Assembly: GCA_012800475.1 (NCBI GenBank)
Contig: JAAZJF010000097.1
Location: 1 to 6,213 of the forward strand
DNA: 6,213 nt
Source: Gammaproteobacteria bacterium
GTDB lineage: Bacteria; Pseudomonadota; Gammaproteobacteria; Pseudomonadales; Pseudomonadaceae
Direction: 5' to 3'
This document shows, one piece after another, positions 1 through 6,207 of the stretch. Every line of letters begins with the position of its first letter. The first letter of the stretch is position 1. Made by a program: the position numbers and the translations under genes. The notes under the pieces are model-generated. The model saw nothing but the letters and a program-made list of their open reading frames with translations, made no database searches and had not been told where the DNA came from.

Positions 1-881
1 TGGGCAGTGAAACCAAGCTCAAAAGCTTGGTGCGCAAAGAGTTAATCGCCGATGCCAAAACCTACGGTGATGAGCGTCGCTCACCTCTAGTGGAGCGCGG
101 TGAAGCTAAAGCCTTATCAGAAACTGATTTAGTGCCGGCTGAGCCCGTGACTGTGGTGATGTCGGAGCAAGGTTGGGTGCGCAGCGCTAAAGGCCATGAT
201 ATTGATCCGGCCGCACTATCCTACAAAGCCGGCGATGGTTTTAAGCAAGCGGTGCAAGGGCGTTCTAATCAGTTTGTGGTGTTGCTCGACAGCACCGGTC
301 GCAGTTATTCGTTGCCTGCGCATACGTTGCCCGCCGCGCGCGGTCAGGGTGAGCCCTTGTCTGGGCGTTTAACTACGCCGCCGGGCGCGACGTTTGAATG
401 CATGTTGATGCCGCAAAATGAGCAACTGCTGGTGATGACCTCAGATGCGGGTTATGGCTTTGTGGTCAAAGGCGAAGATATGCAGGCGAAAAATAAAGCC
501 GGTAAAGCCTTAATTACCTTGCCGTCTGGCGCACGTGTATTACCACCTAAGGCAGTCAATAATTTCGCTGAGGATTGGTTTGCTGCGGTGACCAATGAAG
601 GGCGCTTGTTGGTGTTTAAGGTGTCGGATCTGCCGCAACTGAGCAAAGGTAAAGGTAATAAATTAATTGGCATCCCCACTGATCGCGCCGCTAAACGCGA
701 AGAGTGGTTGGTGGATTGTGCGGTCTTTAGTGAGCAGGCGACACTGGTGTTAATCGCTGGTAAGCGCACCTTATCCTTAAAGTTCAACGACCTTGAGCAC
801 TACCAAGGTGAGCGTGGTCGACGCGGTAATAAATTGCCACGCGGTTTTCAACGGGTAGACGGGCTGCAGGTTGAGCCTTAA
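1..881 (+). CDS. parC: DNA topoisomerase IV subunit A (ParC), C-terminal part, 5' truncated by window edge
   Basis: ParC forms the A2B2 topoisomerase IV with ParE and decatenates and relaxes DNA after replication. The reading frame is open from base 3 (bases 1-2 belong to a cut codon) and gives about 292 residues, so the TTG/GTG codons near 27-32 are internal and not a start. The breakage-reunion domain with the active-site tyrosine lies outside the window. What is visible is the end of the coiled-coil region (KSLVRKELIADAKTYGDERR) followed by the beta-pinwheel DNA-wrapping domain. Telling stretches are the EPVTVVMSEQGWVRS blade, GHDID, the SYKAGDGF segment, DSTGRSYSLP and the LPAARGQGEPL loop, all very close to E. 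coli ParC as I remember it. I see no GyrA-box sequence (QRRGGKG), which argues for ParC over GyrA. The gene ends with TAA at 879-881. parE is not next to it in this window. Identity is near certain. Confidence 0.96.
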   Translation, partial: GSETKLKSLVRKELIADAKTYGDERRSPLVERGEAKALSETDLVPAEPVTVVMSEQGWVRSAKGHDIDPAALSYKAGDGFKQAVQGRSNQFVVLLDSTGRSYSLPAHTLPAARGQGEPLSGRLTTPPGATFECMLMPQNEQLLVMTSDAGYGFVVKGEDMQAKNKAGKALITLPSGARVLPPKAVNNFAEDWFAAVTNEGRLLVFKVSDLPQLSKGKGNKLIGIPTDRAAKREEWLVDCAVFSEQATLVLIAGKRTLSLKFNDLEHYQGERGRRGNKLPRGFQRVDGLQVEP

Positions 882-933
882 AGTGGTGCATATCAGTTGA
901 GCATGCAGCACATAGAGTCTGCCCCACGTTGTT

Positions 934-940
934 AAAGGAT
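934..940 (+). promoter_or_regulatory. Ribosome binding site for the MCE operon's first gene
   Basis: AAAGGAT lies 7 bases (counted from GGA) before the ATG at 947 and fixes that ATG as the start of the permease. The 65-base gap after parC shows no convincing sigma-70 pair and no T-tailed hairpin. The operon may therefore be read partly from parC transcripts or from a promoter I cannot recognise. Confidence 0.6.
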
Positions 941-946
941 AGCTAG

Positions 947-2065
947 ATGAGTAAAGCACCGTCATTAGAGTGGGATCACAGCACAGCTGCACCGGTGCTG
1001 CATGTCAGTGGCAGCTGGACTTTAGCGCTGCGCAAACCTGAGTTAAACGATGTGTGGCGTCAAGGTGGGCGTTTGCCAGAGCAGCTCACCGTACAGGTTG
1101 CAGTTGAGGCGTGGGACAGCAGCTTATTAGCCGTATTGCGGCGCTTGCAGCGTTTAGCCGATGAGCAAGAGGTGGCGTTGGACCTGCAAGGGTTGCCGGA
1201 TGGGGTTGAACGCCTCTTAGAAATGGCTGCCAGCCCATCCACACAAGCACAAGAAGCACCACCGCCTGAATATGGCTGGGTCGCACGCGTCGGTTTAGGC
1301 GCGCAAAACGTCACTGAGGCGCTTAAGCAATCCTGTATTTTTATCGGTGAAGTGGTGCAAGCTGCAGGGCGCTTGTGCATCGGTAAAGCACGGATGCGCA
1401 TGTCAGATTTCTGGATGGCCTTTCAGCAGTGCGGCCCAGGTGCTTTGCCCATTGTGGCTTTGATTGCCAGCTTGATTGGGCTGATTTTAGCTTTTGTTGG
1501 CGCTGTGCAACTTGAAGCCTTTGGCGCGCAACTTTACATTGCCAATATGGTGTCCATCGGTATGACCCGTGAGATGGGCGCGTTGATGACCGCAGTGATT
1601 ATGGCCGGACGTACCGGTGCTGCCTATGCCGCAGAATTGGGCAGTATGCAGGCCAATGAAGAAATTGATGCGTTAAAAACCTTTGGATTTCCACCGCTTG
1701 AGTTCTTGGTCTTACCACGCTTATTAGCGTTATTAGTCAGCATGCCGCTGCTAACGGTATTTGCTGATATTTTAGGGATCTTCGGTGGATTTGTGATTGG
1801 CTCAGGATTATTTGATATTTCTGCCGCGCAGTATATTAACCAAAGTTTAGAGATGCTCACCCTGACTGATTTTTTAATTGGTTTGTTTAAAAGTTTAGTC
1901 TTTGCTGTGTTGATTGGTTTAATTGGCTGTTATTACGGTTTGTCGTGTGGTCGTAATGCGCAAGCGGTGGGTCAAGCCACGACCAACGCTGTGGTGAGTA
2001 TTATTGTGGCTTTGGTCGTCAGTGATGCAGCCATTACCCTTATTTGCACGCAGCTGGGGATCTAA
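947..2065 (+). CDS. STAS-MlaE fusion permease of an MCE-type lipid ABC transporter
   Basis: This is the inner-membrane permease of an MCE (Mla/Pqi-like) lipid transport complex, 372 residues. Residues 1 to about 94 form a soluble STAS-like domain (strand VLHVSGSW at 17-24, then WDSSLLAVLRRL at 56-67), which corresponds to the separate MlaB subunit of E. coli. A polar proline-rich linker (about 95-110) leads to the MlaE domain. That domain starts with an amphipathic helix (about 120-160) and continues with hydrophobic segments near 166-188, 195-222, 250-285, 310-335 and 345-370. The MlaE signature is clear: MTREMGALMTAVIMAGR (206-222) followed by E230-L-G-S-M and E238-E-I-D-A-L243. Canonical E. 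coli MlaE is about 260 residues, so the extra length is the N-terminal STAS part. It heads a tight operon, and the ATPase starts 2 bases after its stop. P. aeruginosa PA3211 is the counterpart I recall. The substrate is probably a phospholipid or other lipid, by family only. Confidence 0.9.
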   Translation: MSKAPSLEWDHSTAAPVLHVSGSWTLALRKPELNDVWRQGGRLPEQLTVQVAVEAWDSSLLAVLRRLQRLADEQEVALDLQGLPDGVERLLEMAASPSTQAQEAPPPEYGWVARVGLGAQNVTEALKQSCIFIGEVVQAAGRLCIGKARMRMSDFWMAFQQCGPGALPIVALIASLIGLILAFVGAVQLEAFGAQLYIANMVSIGMTREMGALMTAVIMAGRTGAAYAAELGSMQANEEIDALKTFGFPPLEFLVLPRLLALLVSMPLLTVFADILGIFGGFVIGSGLFDISAAQYINQSLEMLTLTDFLIGLFKSLVFAVLIGLIGCYYGLSCGRNAQAVGQATTNAVVSIIVALVVSDAAITLICTQLGI

Positions 2066-2067
2066 GC

Positions 2068-2838
2068 ATGAGTGATGCCATATTAGTTGCAGATAATTTG
2101 AGTGCGGGTTATGGCTCGTTAGTGATTCAGCGTGACCTCAACTTCAGCATTAAAAAAGGCGAAGTCTTTGTCATTATGGGCGGCAGTGGCTGCGGTAAAA
2201 GCACTTTATTGCGCCATTTGATCGGCTTGCAAGCGCCTTTGGCAGGACGTGTTTTATTTAATGGTGAAGACTTTTGGGCACGTGATGCTGACAGTCGTGC
2301 TAATTTACAGCAGCATTTTGGTGTGCTCTATCAAAATGGTGCACTGTGGGGCGGCATGACATTGCGTGAAAATATTTGCTTGCCCATGAGTGCTTGGCGT
2401 CCTGAGCTGAGTACCGCTGATTTGCATGAATTAGCTGCCATCAAGTTGGCTTTGGTGGGTTTGTCTGGTTGCGATACCTTGTATCCTGCTGAACTATCAG
2501 GCGGTATGCGCAAACGTGCAGCTTTGGCTCGCGCTTTGGCTTTAGATCCGCAAGTACTGTTTTTTGATGAGCCATCAGCAGGTCTCGACCCACTGAGTTC
2601 CATGGCCTTGGACGAGTTAATCTTGCAGCTGCGTGACAGTTTAGGCTCAAGTATTGTTTTAGTTACGCATGAGTTGCCCAGTATTTATGCTGTGGCTGAT
2701 ACCTGTTTATTTTTAGATAATAAAACCCGCACACAAATTGCTCTAGGATCTTTACCTGAGTTATTAGAGCATGGCCCTGAGACAGTGCAGCGCTTTTTAC
2801 GGCGCGGTGAAGCTGCAACACATGAGGTGACAAAATGA
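2068..2838 (+). CDS. ABC transporter ATP-binding protein of the MCE system (MlaF-like)
   Basis: This is the cytoplasmic ATPase that drives the MCE transporter, 256 residues from the ATG at 2068. An in-frame TTG at 2044 would extend it into the permease gene, but GGGGA at 2056-2060 sits 7 bases before the ATG, which makes the ATG the likely start. All ABC motifs are present: aromatic Y15 (A-loop), Walker A GGSGCGKST (38-46, K44), Q-loop Q89, signature LSGGM (143-147), Walker B VLFFDE (163-168, catalytic E168), D-loop SAGLD (170-174) and switch histidine H201 in VTHE. LSGGMRKRAALARAL is the MlaF-type form of the signature region (M-R-K-R in place of the commoner Q-R/Q-Q-R). The C-terminal tail (about 235-256) is short. 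Its last codons overlap the next gene by 4 bases (ATGA), so translation is probably coupled. Nothing suggests it is inactive. Confidence 0.93.
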   Translation: MSDAILVADNLSAGYGSLVIQRDLNFSIKKGEVFVIMGGSGCGKSTLLRHLIGLQAPLAGRVLFNGEDFWARDADSRANLQQHFGVLYQNGALWGGMTLRENICLPMSAWRPELSTADLHELAAIKLALVGLSGCDTLYPAELSGGMRKRAALARALALDPQVLFFDEPSAGLDPLSSMALDELILQLRDSLGSSIVLVTHELPSIYAVADTCLFLDNKTRTQIALGSLPELLEHGPETVQRFLRRGEAATHEVTK

Positions 2839-3791
2839 CTGAGTCGCGTAAGCCATTTTTTATTGGTGCGTTTTTATTAGCGGGCGTTGCCTTACTGGCT
2901 GCAGGCTTGCTGTTACTTAGCCGTGACAGCTTATTTAGTAAACCTGTGGAGTATGTGGTGTACTTTACCGGTGCGCTGGACGGCTTAGATGTGGGCGCTG
3001 ATGTCACCTACCGCGGTGTGAAAGTGGGCAGTGTGCGCCAGATTACTCTGTCATATGACCGCAATCTCAATGATGTGGTGATGCCGGTGACTATTCGTAT
3101 CAATGCCGAAAAAGACCGTAATGAAGACGGCGGTAGTGGCTTTGATCGCTCAATTGGACGTTTGGTCGAGCGCGGTCTGGGTGCGCAGTTGCAAACCCCC
3201 AGTTTTTTGACGGGTAAAGCGATTGTCGCGCTGGATTTTTTCCCAGATCAAAAAACCTATATTCGTGAGCCGCATATGATTGATTTGCCGGCTATTCCTA
3301 CCGTACCCTCGCGTATTGATCAGGCTGCTGATGTGCTGCGCGATTTAGTGGATGGTTTAAAGGAAATGCCGTTAAAAGATACCCTTGAAGCGGCAAATAA
3401 AACCTTATTGGCGTTTGAGCGTTTAGCTTCTGCGCCGGAAACACAAGCGGGTATTGAAAGCCTAAGCGGATCGTTAGCCAGTTTTGAAAAAATCACCCAG
3501 CAGTTGCAACAACGCTTACCTGGAATGTTGGATAATGTGCACAGCGGTAGTGTAGAGCTCAAAGAAGCTTTAGGTGATGTACGTCATGCTGCGCAAAGTG
3601 CTCGTGATGCTTTGCAGCAGATGGATGGTATGGTGAGTGACGGTCGCCGCAGTTTAGGGCCGCAATCCGAGTTACAATATCAATTATTACAGTCTTTACA
3701 GGATTTGGGGCAAGCCAGTAAAGCACTGCAGCGTACAGCTGAAAGTTTAGAGCAACAGCCACAATCGATTATATTTGGTAAGAAACGGTGA
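2835..3791 (+). CDS. MCE domain protein, membrane-anchored periplasmic lipid-binding subunit
   Basis: This is the substrate-binding MCE subunit, 318 residues, expected to form a ring in the periplasm on top of the permease. One N-terminal membrane anchor covers about residues 8-28 (FFIGAFLLAGVALLAAGLLL), with positive residues R5 and K6 before it. A single MCE domain follows at about 37-118, with the family pattern YFTGALDGLDVGADVTYRGV (43-62) and K-V-G-S-V. A second strand-rich stretch (about 120-160) contains RLVERGLGAQLQTPSFLTG, also typical. From about 165 to 305 the protein is helical and rich in Q, L, A and E, fit for a coiled-coil tube or stalk. It ends in QPQSIIFGKKR, like the C-terminal motif of PqiB-type MCE proteins. 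It has one MCE domain, unlike E. coli PqiB (three) or YebT/LetB (seven). GAGGTGA at 2824-2830 lies 4 bases before the ATG, inside the ATPase gene. Confidence 0.92.
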   Translation: MTESRKPFFIGAFLLAGVALLAAGLLLLSRDSLFSKPVEYVVYFTGALDGLDVGADVTYRGVKVGSVRQITLSYDRNLNDVVMPVTIRINAEKDRNEDGGSGFDRSIGRLVERGLGAQLQTPSFLTGKAIVALDFFPDQKTYIREPHMIDLPAIPTVPSRIDQAADVLRDLVDGLKEMPLKDTLEAANKTLLAFERLASAPETQAGIESLSGSLASFEKITQQLQQRLPGMLDNVHSGSVELKEALGDVRHAAQSARDALQQMDGMVSDGRRSLGPQSELQYQLLQSLQDLGQASKALQRTAESLEQQPQSIIFGKKR

Positions 3792-3795
3792 ACAA

Positions 3796-4521
3796 ATGAA
3801 GTATTTAATGCGCTTACCACGCAATATCACCATGCTTGGGGTGTTGGCAGTTGGTGTCGTTGGGTGTGCGGTTGCGCCACCTGCACAGTTTTATAAGTTT
3901 CAACAGTCTGCAGTTGAGATGGAAAGCGATAAAAATACAGCCACTGTTTTGCTCGGGCCATTCACCGTTGCTGATTATCTACAGCGTGAAAGTATTATGC
4001 AGCGCGAGGCGGATGGTAGCTTAAGTATCAGCTCGCAAGCGCGTTGGGCCGGTAGTGTTGAGGATGATATGGGGCAGTTATTATTGCGTCAGATCTCACA
4101 ACAACTCGGCAGTAGCCGTATTTCTTTATACCCCGACCGCATTGGTATGGTGGCGCAAGCGCAAGTTGTGCTGAGCATCAGTCGTTTGGACTCAGGTGTA
4201 CAGCAACCTGCGGTGTTAGAGGCGCAGTGGCGTCTGCTGGATGAGAAGGGTGTCGCGCGTGACAGCCGTGTCGTGCATCTTGAAGAGCAACACAATGGTG
4301 AACTTGGCGATCAAGTGCGAGCGCAAAGTGATCTGCTGGTTGCGCTATCCAAGCAGCTGGTAAAGGCGATTGAAACGGCTTTGCCTACGCAAACAGCCCA
4401 GCCCACTCAGCGTGCGTCCAGCGCTGAAAAGCACAGTGAGAAGCCGTCGCAAGGCTCGATGGTGCCGTTAAAAATACCTGTTGTAGAGCCTGTGCGTGAA
4501 CAAGAAGTGTATCGTTTCTAG
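3796..4521 (+). CDS. PqiC/YmbA-type auxiliary lipoprotein of the MCE transporter (DUF330 family)
   Basis: This is a predicted outer-membrane lipoprotein that partners the MCE transporter, 241 residues from the ATG at 3796. An upstream in-frame TTG at 3775 lies inside the MCE gene and would place seven extra residues before the signal peptide, so it is less likely. The signal peptide has positive residues K2, R6 and R9, a hydrophobic core at 11-22 and the lipobox V-V-G-C with Cys24. Alanine at +2 (no Asp) predicts sorting to the outer membrane by Lol. The mature part matches the ABC-transport auxiliary lipoprotein pattern: FYKF (32-35), LLGPFTVADYLQR (52-64), then ARW (82-84) and a helix with QLLLRQISQQL. 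From about 196 the tail is low in complexity (P, T, Q, S, K) and ends in VREQEVYRF. It starts 4 bases after the MCE stop and is the last gene before the terminator. PA3214 is the counterpart I recall. Confidence 0.85.
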   Translation: MKYLMRLPRNITMLGVLAVGVVGCAVAPPAQFYKFQQSAVEMESDKNTATVLLGPFTVADYLQRESIMQREADGSLSISSQARWAGSVEDDMGQLLLRQISQQLGSSRISLYPDRIGMVAQAQVVLSISRLDSGVQQPAVLEAQWRLLDEKGVARDSRVVHLEEQHNGELGDQVRAQSDLLVALSKQLVKAIETALPTQTAQPTQRASSAEKHSEKPSQGSMVPLKIPVVEPVREQEVYRF

Positions 4522-4541
4522 TGTGTATAGATTGCTAAAAC

Positions 4542-4580
4542 AACGCCGCGCCTCAGTTGAACTGGAACGCGGCGTTTTTT
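4542..4580. terminator. Rho-independent terminator, probably bidirectional, between convergent genes
   Basis: AACGCCGCG (4542-4550) pairs perfectly with CGCGGCGTT (4568-4576), a 9-bp GC-rich stem. T's run from 4575 to 4580 on the plus strand. On the minus strand the stem is followed by GTTTT (complement of AAAAC at 4537-4541), so it can also stop transcription from the gene at 4630-6042. The 17-base loop holds a further inverted repeat, CAGTT-G-AACTG (4554-4564), which could extend the hairpin through a CAG/CTG inner stem with a 5-base loop. It starts 20 bases after the lipoprotein stop codon and 53 bases after its complement's gene end on the other side (stop at 4630). Confidence 0.88.
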
Positions 4581-4629
4581 ATTGCGGCATCTAAGTGTGT
4601 GTTTGCCATTGCACTGAAGCTGGCAGCAA

Positions 4630-6042
4630 CTACACCGAGCTGCGTTGCAGGCTCTGCAATTGGTCTTGCAAAATGGCTGGGTAAGGTGAGAGTAGTGTTT
4701 CTAGGCAGCTGCTGTGCTCAGGTTGCATAACAGGCCGCAAGCGCGCACAGGTGGCCAGACGGCTGTTATGGGCGATGCTATTGCTCATCAGCAGTTGATT
4801 GGTGCTGTGTTGACTGAGCGTCATGGCTGTTTGCGTGCTGGCATTGAGCAGCAGCTCACCTAAGGATGCATCTTTAATAGTCTGGCCTTCACTGAGGCCC
4901 AGTTGAATATGCAGTTGCACGCCACTGCCGGATATCTCATGTTGTAAGGTATGACCAAAGGCGCGCAGCAACTCACCGCAACACACGGCATTGCGTGGAT
5001 ATTCGGCACTGTCGTTATGGAAAGTAATCAAGCTGCGCCCATCGGCCAGCGAATGCAGTTGCCCATGATGCAGCTCAGCCGCGTGCTTCACCGCTGTGCG
5101 GTATTTTTTGAGCAACTCAATCAGTGTTTCGCTGGGCAATTGACGCAACTGCTCCATGCTGTTGAGTTCAACAGCCAAAACTGCTGTGCGTTCTGCAATG
5201 GGCGATAGATTAAAGGTCTCAAATGAGGGCGCGGGTGCAGGCTTGTCGAGTATCGGGGCATCGTTAAACGTCTTAGCTGTGGGCAGTACAGTATTGCTGG
5301 ACTCTACAGTAGGTGCTGCAGGTTTCGCCGTTGGCACGATGTCAGTTGTCACTACTGATGCTTGGCTGTGATCCGTGTCAACGTCGGTGCTGTGAGTGTC
5401 ATCACCATAGTATTGATTGAGTTGTCGCGCTAATAGACCCACTTCATCACTGCGATGTGTGTGAGGAGCAGGCGCAATTGGATTAATCAGCCAGTTGCTT
5501 AAGTTTTGCAAGGGCAGCGCAATGGAGCGGCCTAAGTGCGCTGATAAAAAAGCGGCGAACAGTAGTAATACTGCACCCACTGCACCCAAAGTTTGCATAC
5601 TGGTGGTGAGAGGTTGCTGCAAGGGCTTCATATCAATATGCAGCAGAATGTAGCCTGCTTTGACATTGTGCAGCGACAGCTCCTGTGAGTACAGGCGATG
5701 CTCAGTGTGTTTGGGCTTTGGCCGTTTGCCGGCTTCAGCTAAAACGCGGTCATCGGTGTTATGCAGCGCCGCATGCGACACATAAGGGTTGTCGACCAGT
5801 TCGCGTAATAACACCGCCACACTTAAAGTGTCATTGGTTGATAGAGCGCTTTCTGCGCTGCGTCGATTGTGTTGCAATAAGCTGTGGCCCAGCGCGTCAG
5901 CTTGCTGTTGCAGTGACCACTTGAGCTGAGAGTGTACCAACCACGCCAAGGATAGGATGCAAACAACGATAATTAAAAAAACATAACCTGCGATGCGCGA
6001 AGCAATACTGCTGCGCCGAGTGTGAGTTGAATCATGTTGCAT
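4630..6042 (-). CDS. Two-TM HAMP membrane protein, AhpA/YtjB-like, with degenerate class III cyclase domain
   Basis: This is an inner-membrane protein of 470 residues from the ATG at 6042. Its order is: short basic N-terminus (R9, R10, R16), TM1 at about 17-36, a periplasmic domain of about 110 residues, TM2 at about 150-170, a HAMP domain at 171-213 (P177 and the R-S-D-E-V-G-L-L-A motif at 197-205), a disordered linker rich in P, T, D and A (about 214-283), and a C-terminal domain (about 285-455) laid out like a class III nucleotide cyclase. There AVLAVEL, HHGQLHSLADG, IQLGLSEGQTI and LLLNASTQ stand where cyclases have the first metal Asp, the GD hairpin, the G-I-H-x-G-E strand and N-x-x-A-R. 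The first Asp is Glu292, and the transition-state Arg is Gln404, so catalysis is unlikely. The TM-periplasmic-TM half resembles E. coli YtjB, whose gene lies divergent to serB, as may hold here. The frame is open back to a TTG at 6156, but that lies upstream of the promoter. A TTG at 6048 is a closer alternative because GGA (6054-6056) is 5 bases from it, against 11 from the ATG. Function is unknown; signal sensing is an inference. Confidence 0.8.
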   Translation of the reverse strand: MQHDSTHTRRSSIASRIAGYVFLIIVVCILSLAWLVHSQLKWSLQQQADALGHSLLQHNRRSAESALSTNDTLSVAVLLRELVDNPYVSHAALHNTDDRVLAEAGKRPKPKHTEHRLYSQELSLHNVKAGYILLHIDMKPLQQPLTTSMQTLGAVGAVLLLFAAFLSAHLGRSIALPLQNLSNWLINPIAPAPHTHRSDEVGLLARQLNQYYGDDTHSTDVDTDHSQASVVTTDIVPTAKPAAPTVESSNTVLPTAKTFNDAPILDKPAPAPSFETFNLSPIAERTAVLAVELNSMEQLRQLPSETLIELLKKYRTAVKHAAELHHGQLHSLADGRSLITFHNDSAEYPRNAVCCGELLRAFGHTLQHEISGSGVQLHIQLGLSEGQTIKDASLGELLLNASTQTAMTLSQHSTNQLLMSNSIAHNSRLATCARLRPVMQPEHSSCLETLLSPYPAILQDQLQSLQRSSV

Positions 6043-6124
6043 AAACAATAGTATCCAAAGAATAGGGCAGTTAAAACGAGTGGTTAGCAGGTTAATGTAT
6101 CGCCAGTGACCGCAATATTTGTAA

Positions 6125-6152
6125 AGTATAGCGGGCGTAAAGCATAGAACAA
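6125..6152 (-). promoter_or_regulatory. Sigma-70 promoter for the minus-strand HAMP/cyclase-like gene
   Basis: On the minus strand TTGTTC (6152-6147) and TATACT (6130-6125) are separated by 16 bases. The -10 matches the consensus at 5 of 6 positions and the -35 at 3 of 6. Transcription would start near 6117-6119, leaving a leader of about 75 bases before the ATG at 6042. This rules against translation starting at the TTG at 6156. Confidence 0.6.
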
Positions 6153-6162
6153 GCAAAAGGAC

Positions 6163-6191
6163 TGCACGTTAGACGATTAAATGGCTAGAAT
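6163..6191 (+). promoter_or_regulatory. Candidate promoter for a plus-strand gene beyond the right edge (probably serB)
   Basis: TAGAAT (6186-6191) is a 5-of-6 match to the -10 consensus. TGCACG (6163-6168), 17 bases upstream, is a weak -35 (3 of 6). Start of transcription would be near 6198, giving a very short leader before the ribosome binding site at the window end. It is arranged divergently to the minus-strand promoter at 6125-6152, with their -35 boxes only about 10 bases apart. Confidence 0.45.
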
Positions 6192-6207
6192 GCCTCTTTT
6201 TATCTGC

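Noticed and set aside
886..907. Inverted repeat TGCAT/ATGCA after parC as a possible terminator
   Set aside because: Only 5 bp with an 11-base loop and no T tract on either strand, so it would not terminate transcription.
897..925. TTGAGC as a -35 box for a promoter of the MCE operon
   Set aside because: No acceptable -10 lies 16-18 bases downstream (TGCCCC stands there), so I do not call a promoter.
2044..2067. TTG at 2044 as start of the ATPase
   Set aside because: It lies inside the permease gene, and the GGGGA at 2056-2060 is well placed for the ATG at 2068.
1060..2650. Minus-strand open frames of 66-113 codons opposite the permease and ATPase genes
   Set aside because: They are antisense to strongly conserved transporter genes and their translations are Ser/Pro/Lys-rich with no family resemblance.
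3836..4024. Plus-strand 62-codon frame inside the lipoprotein gene
   Set aside because: It overlaps a well supported lipoprotein coding frame and has no ribosome binding site or recognisable motif.
4951..5924. Plus-strand open frames of 71-85 codons opposite the HAMP/cyclase-like gene
   Set aside because: They mirror a long, domain-bearing minus-strand gene, have no recognisable protein features and no convincing start signals.
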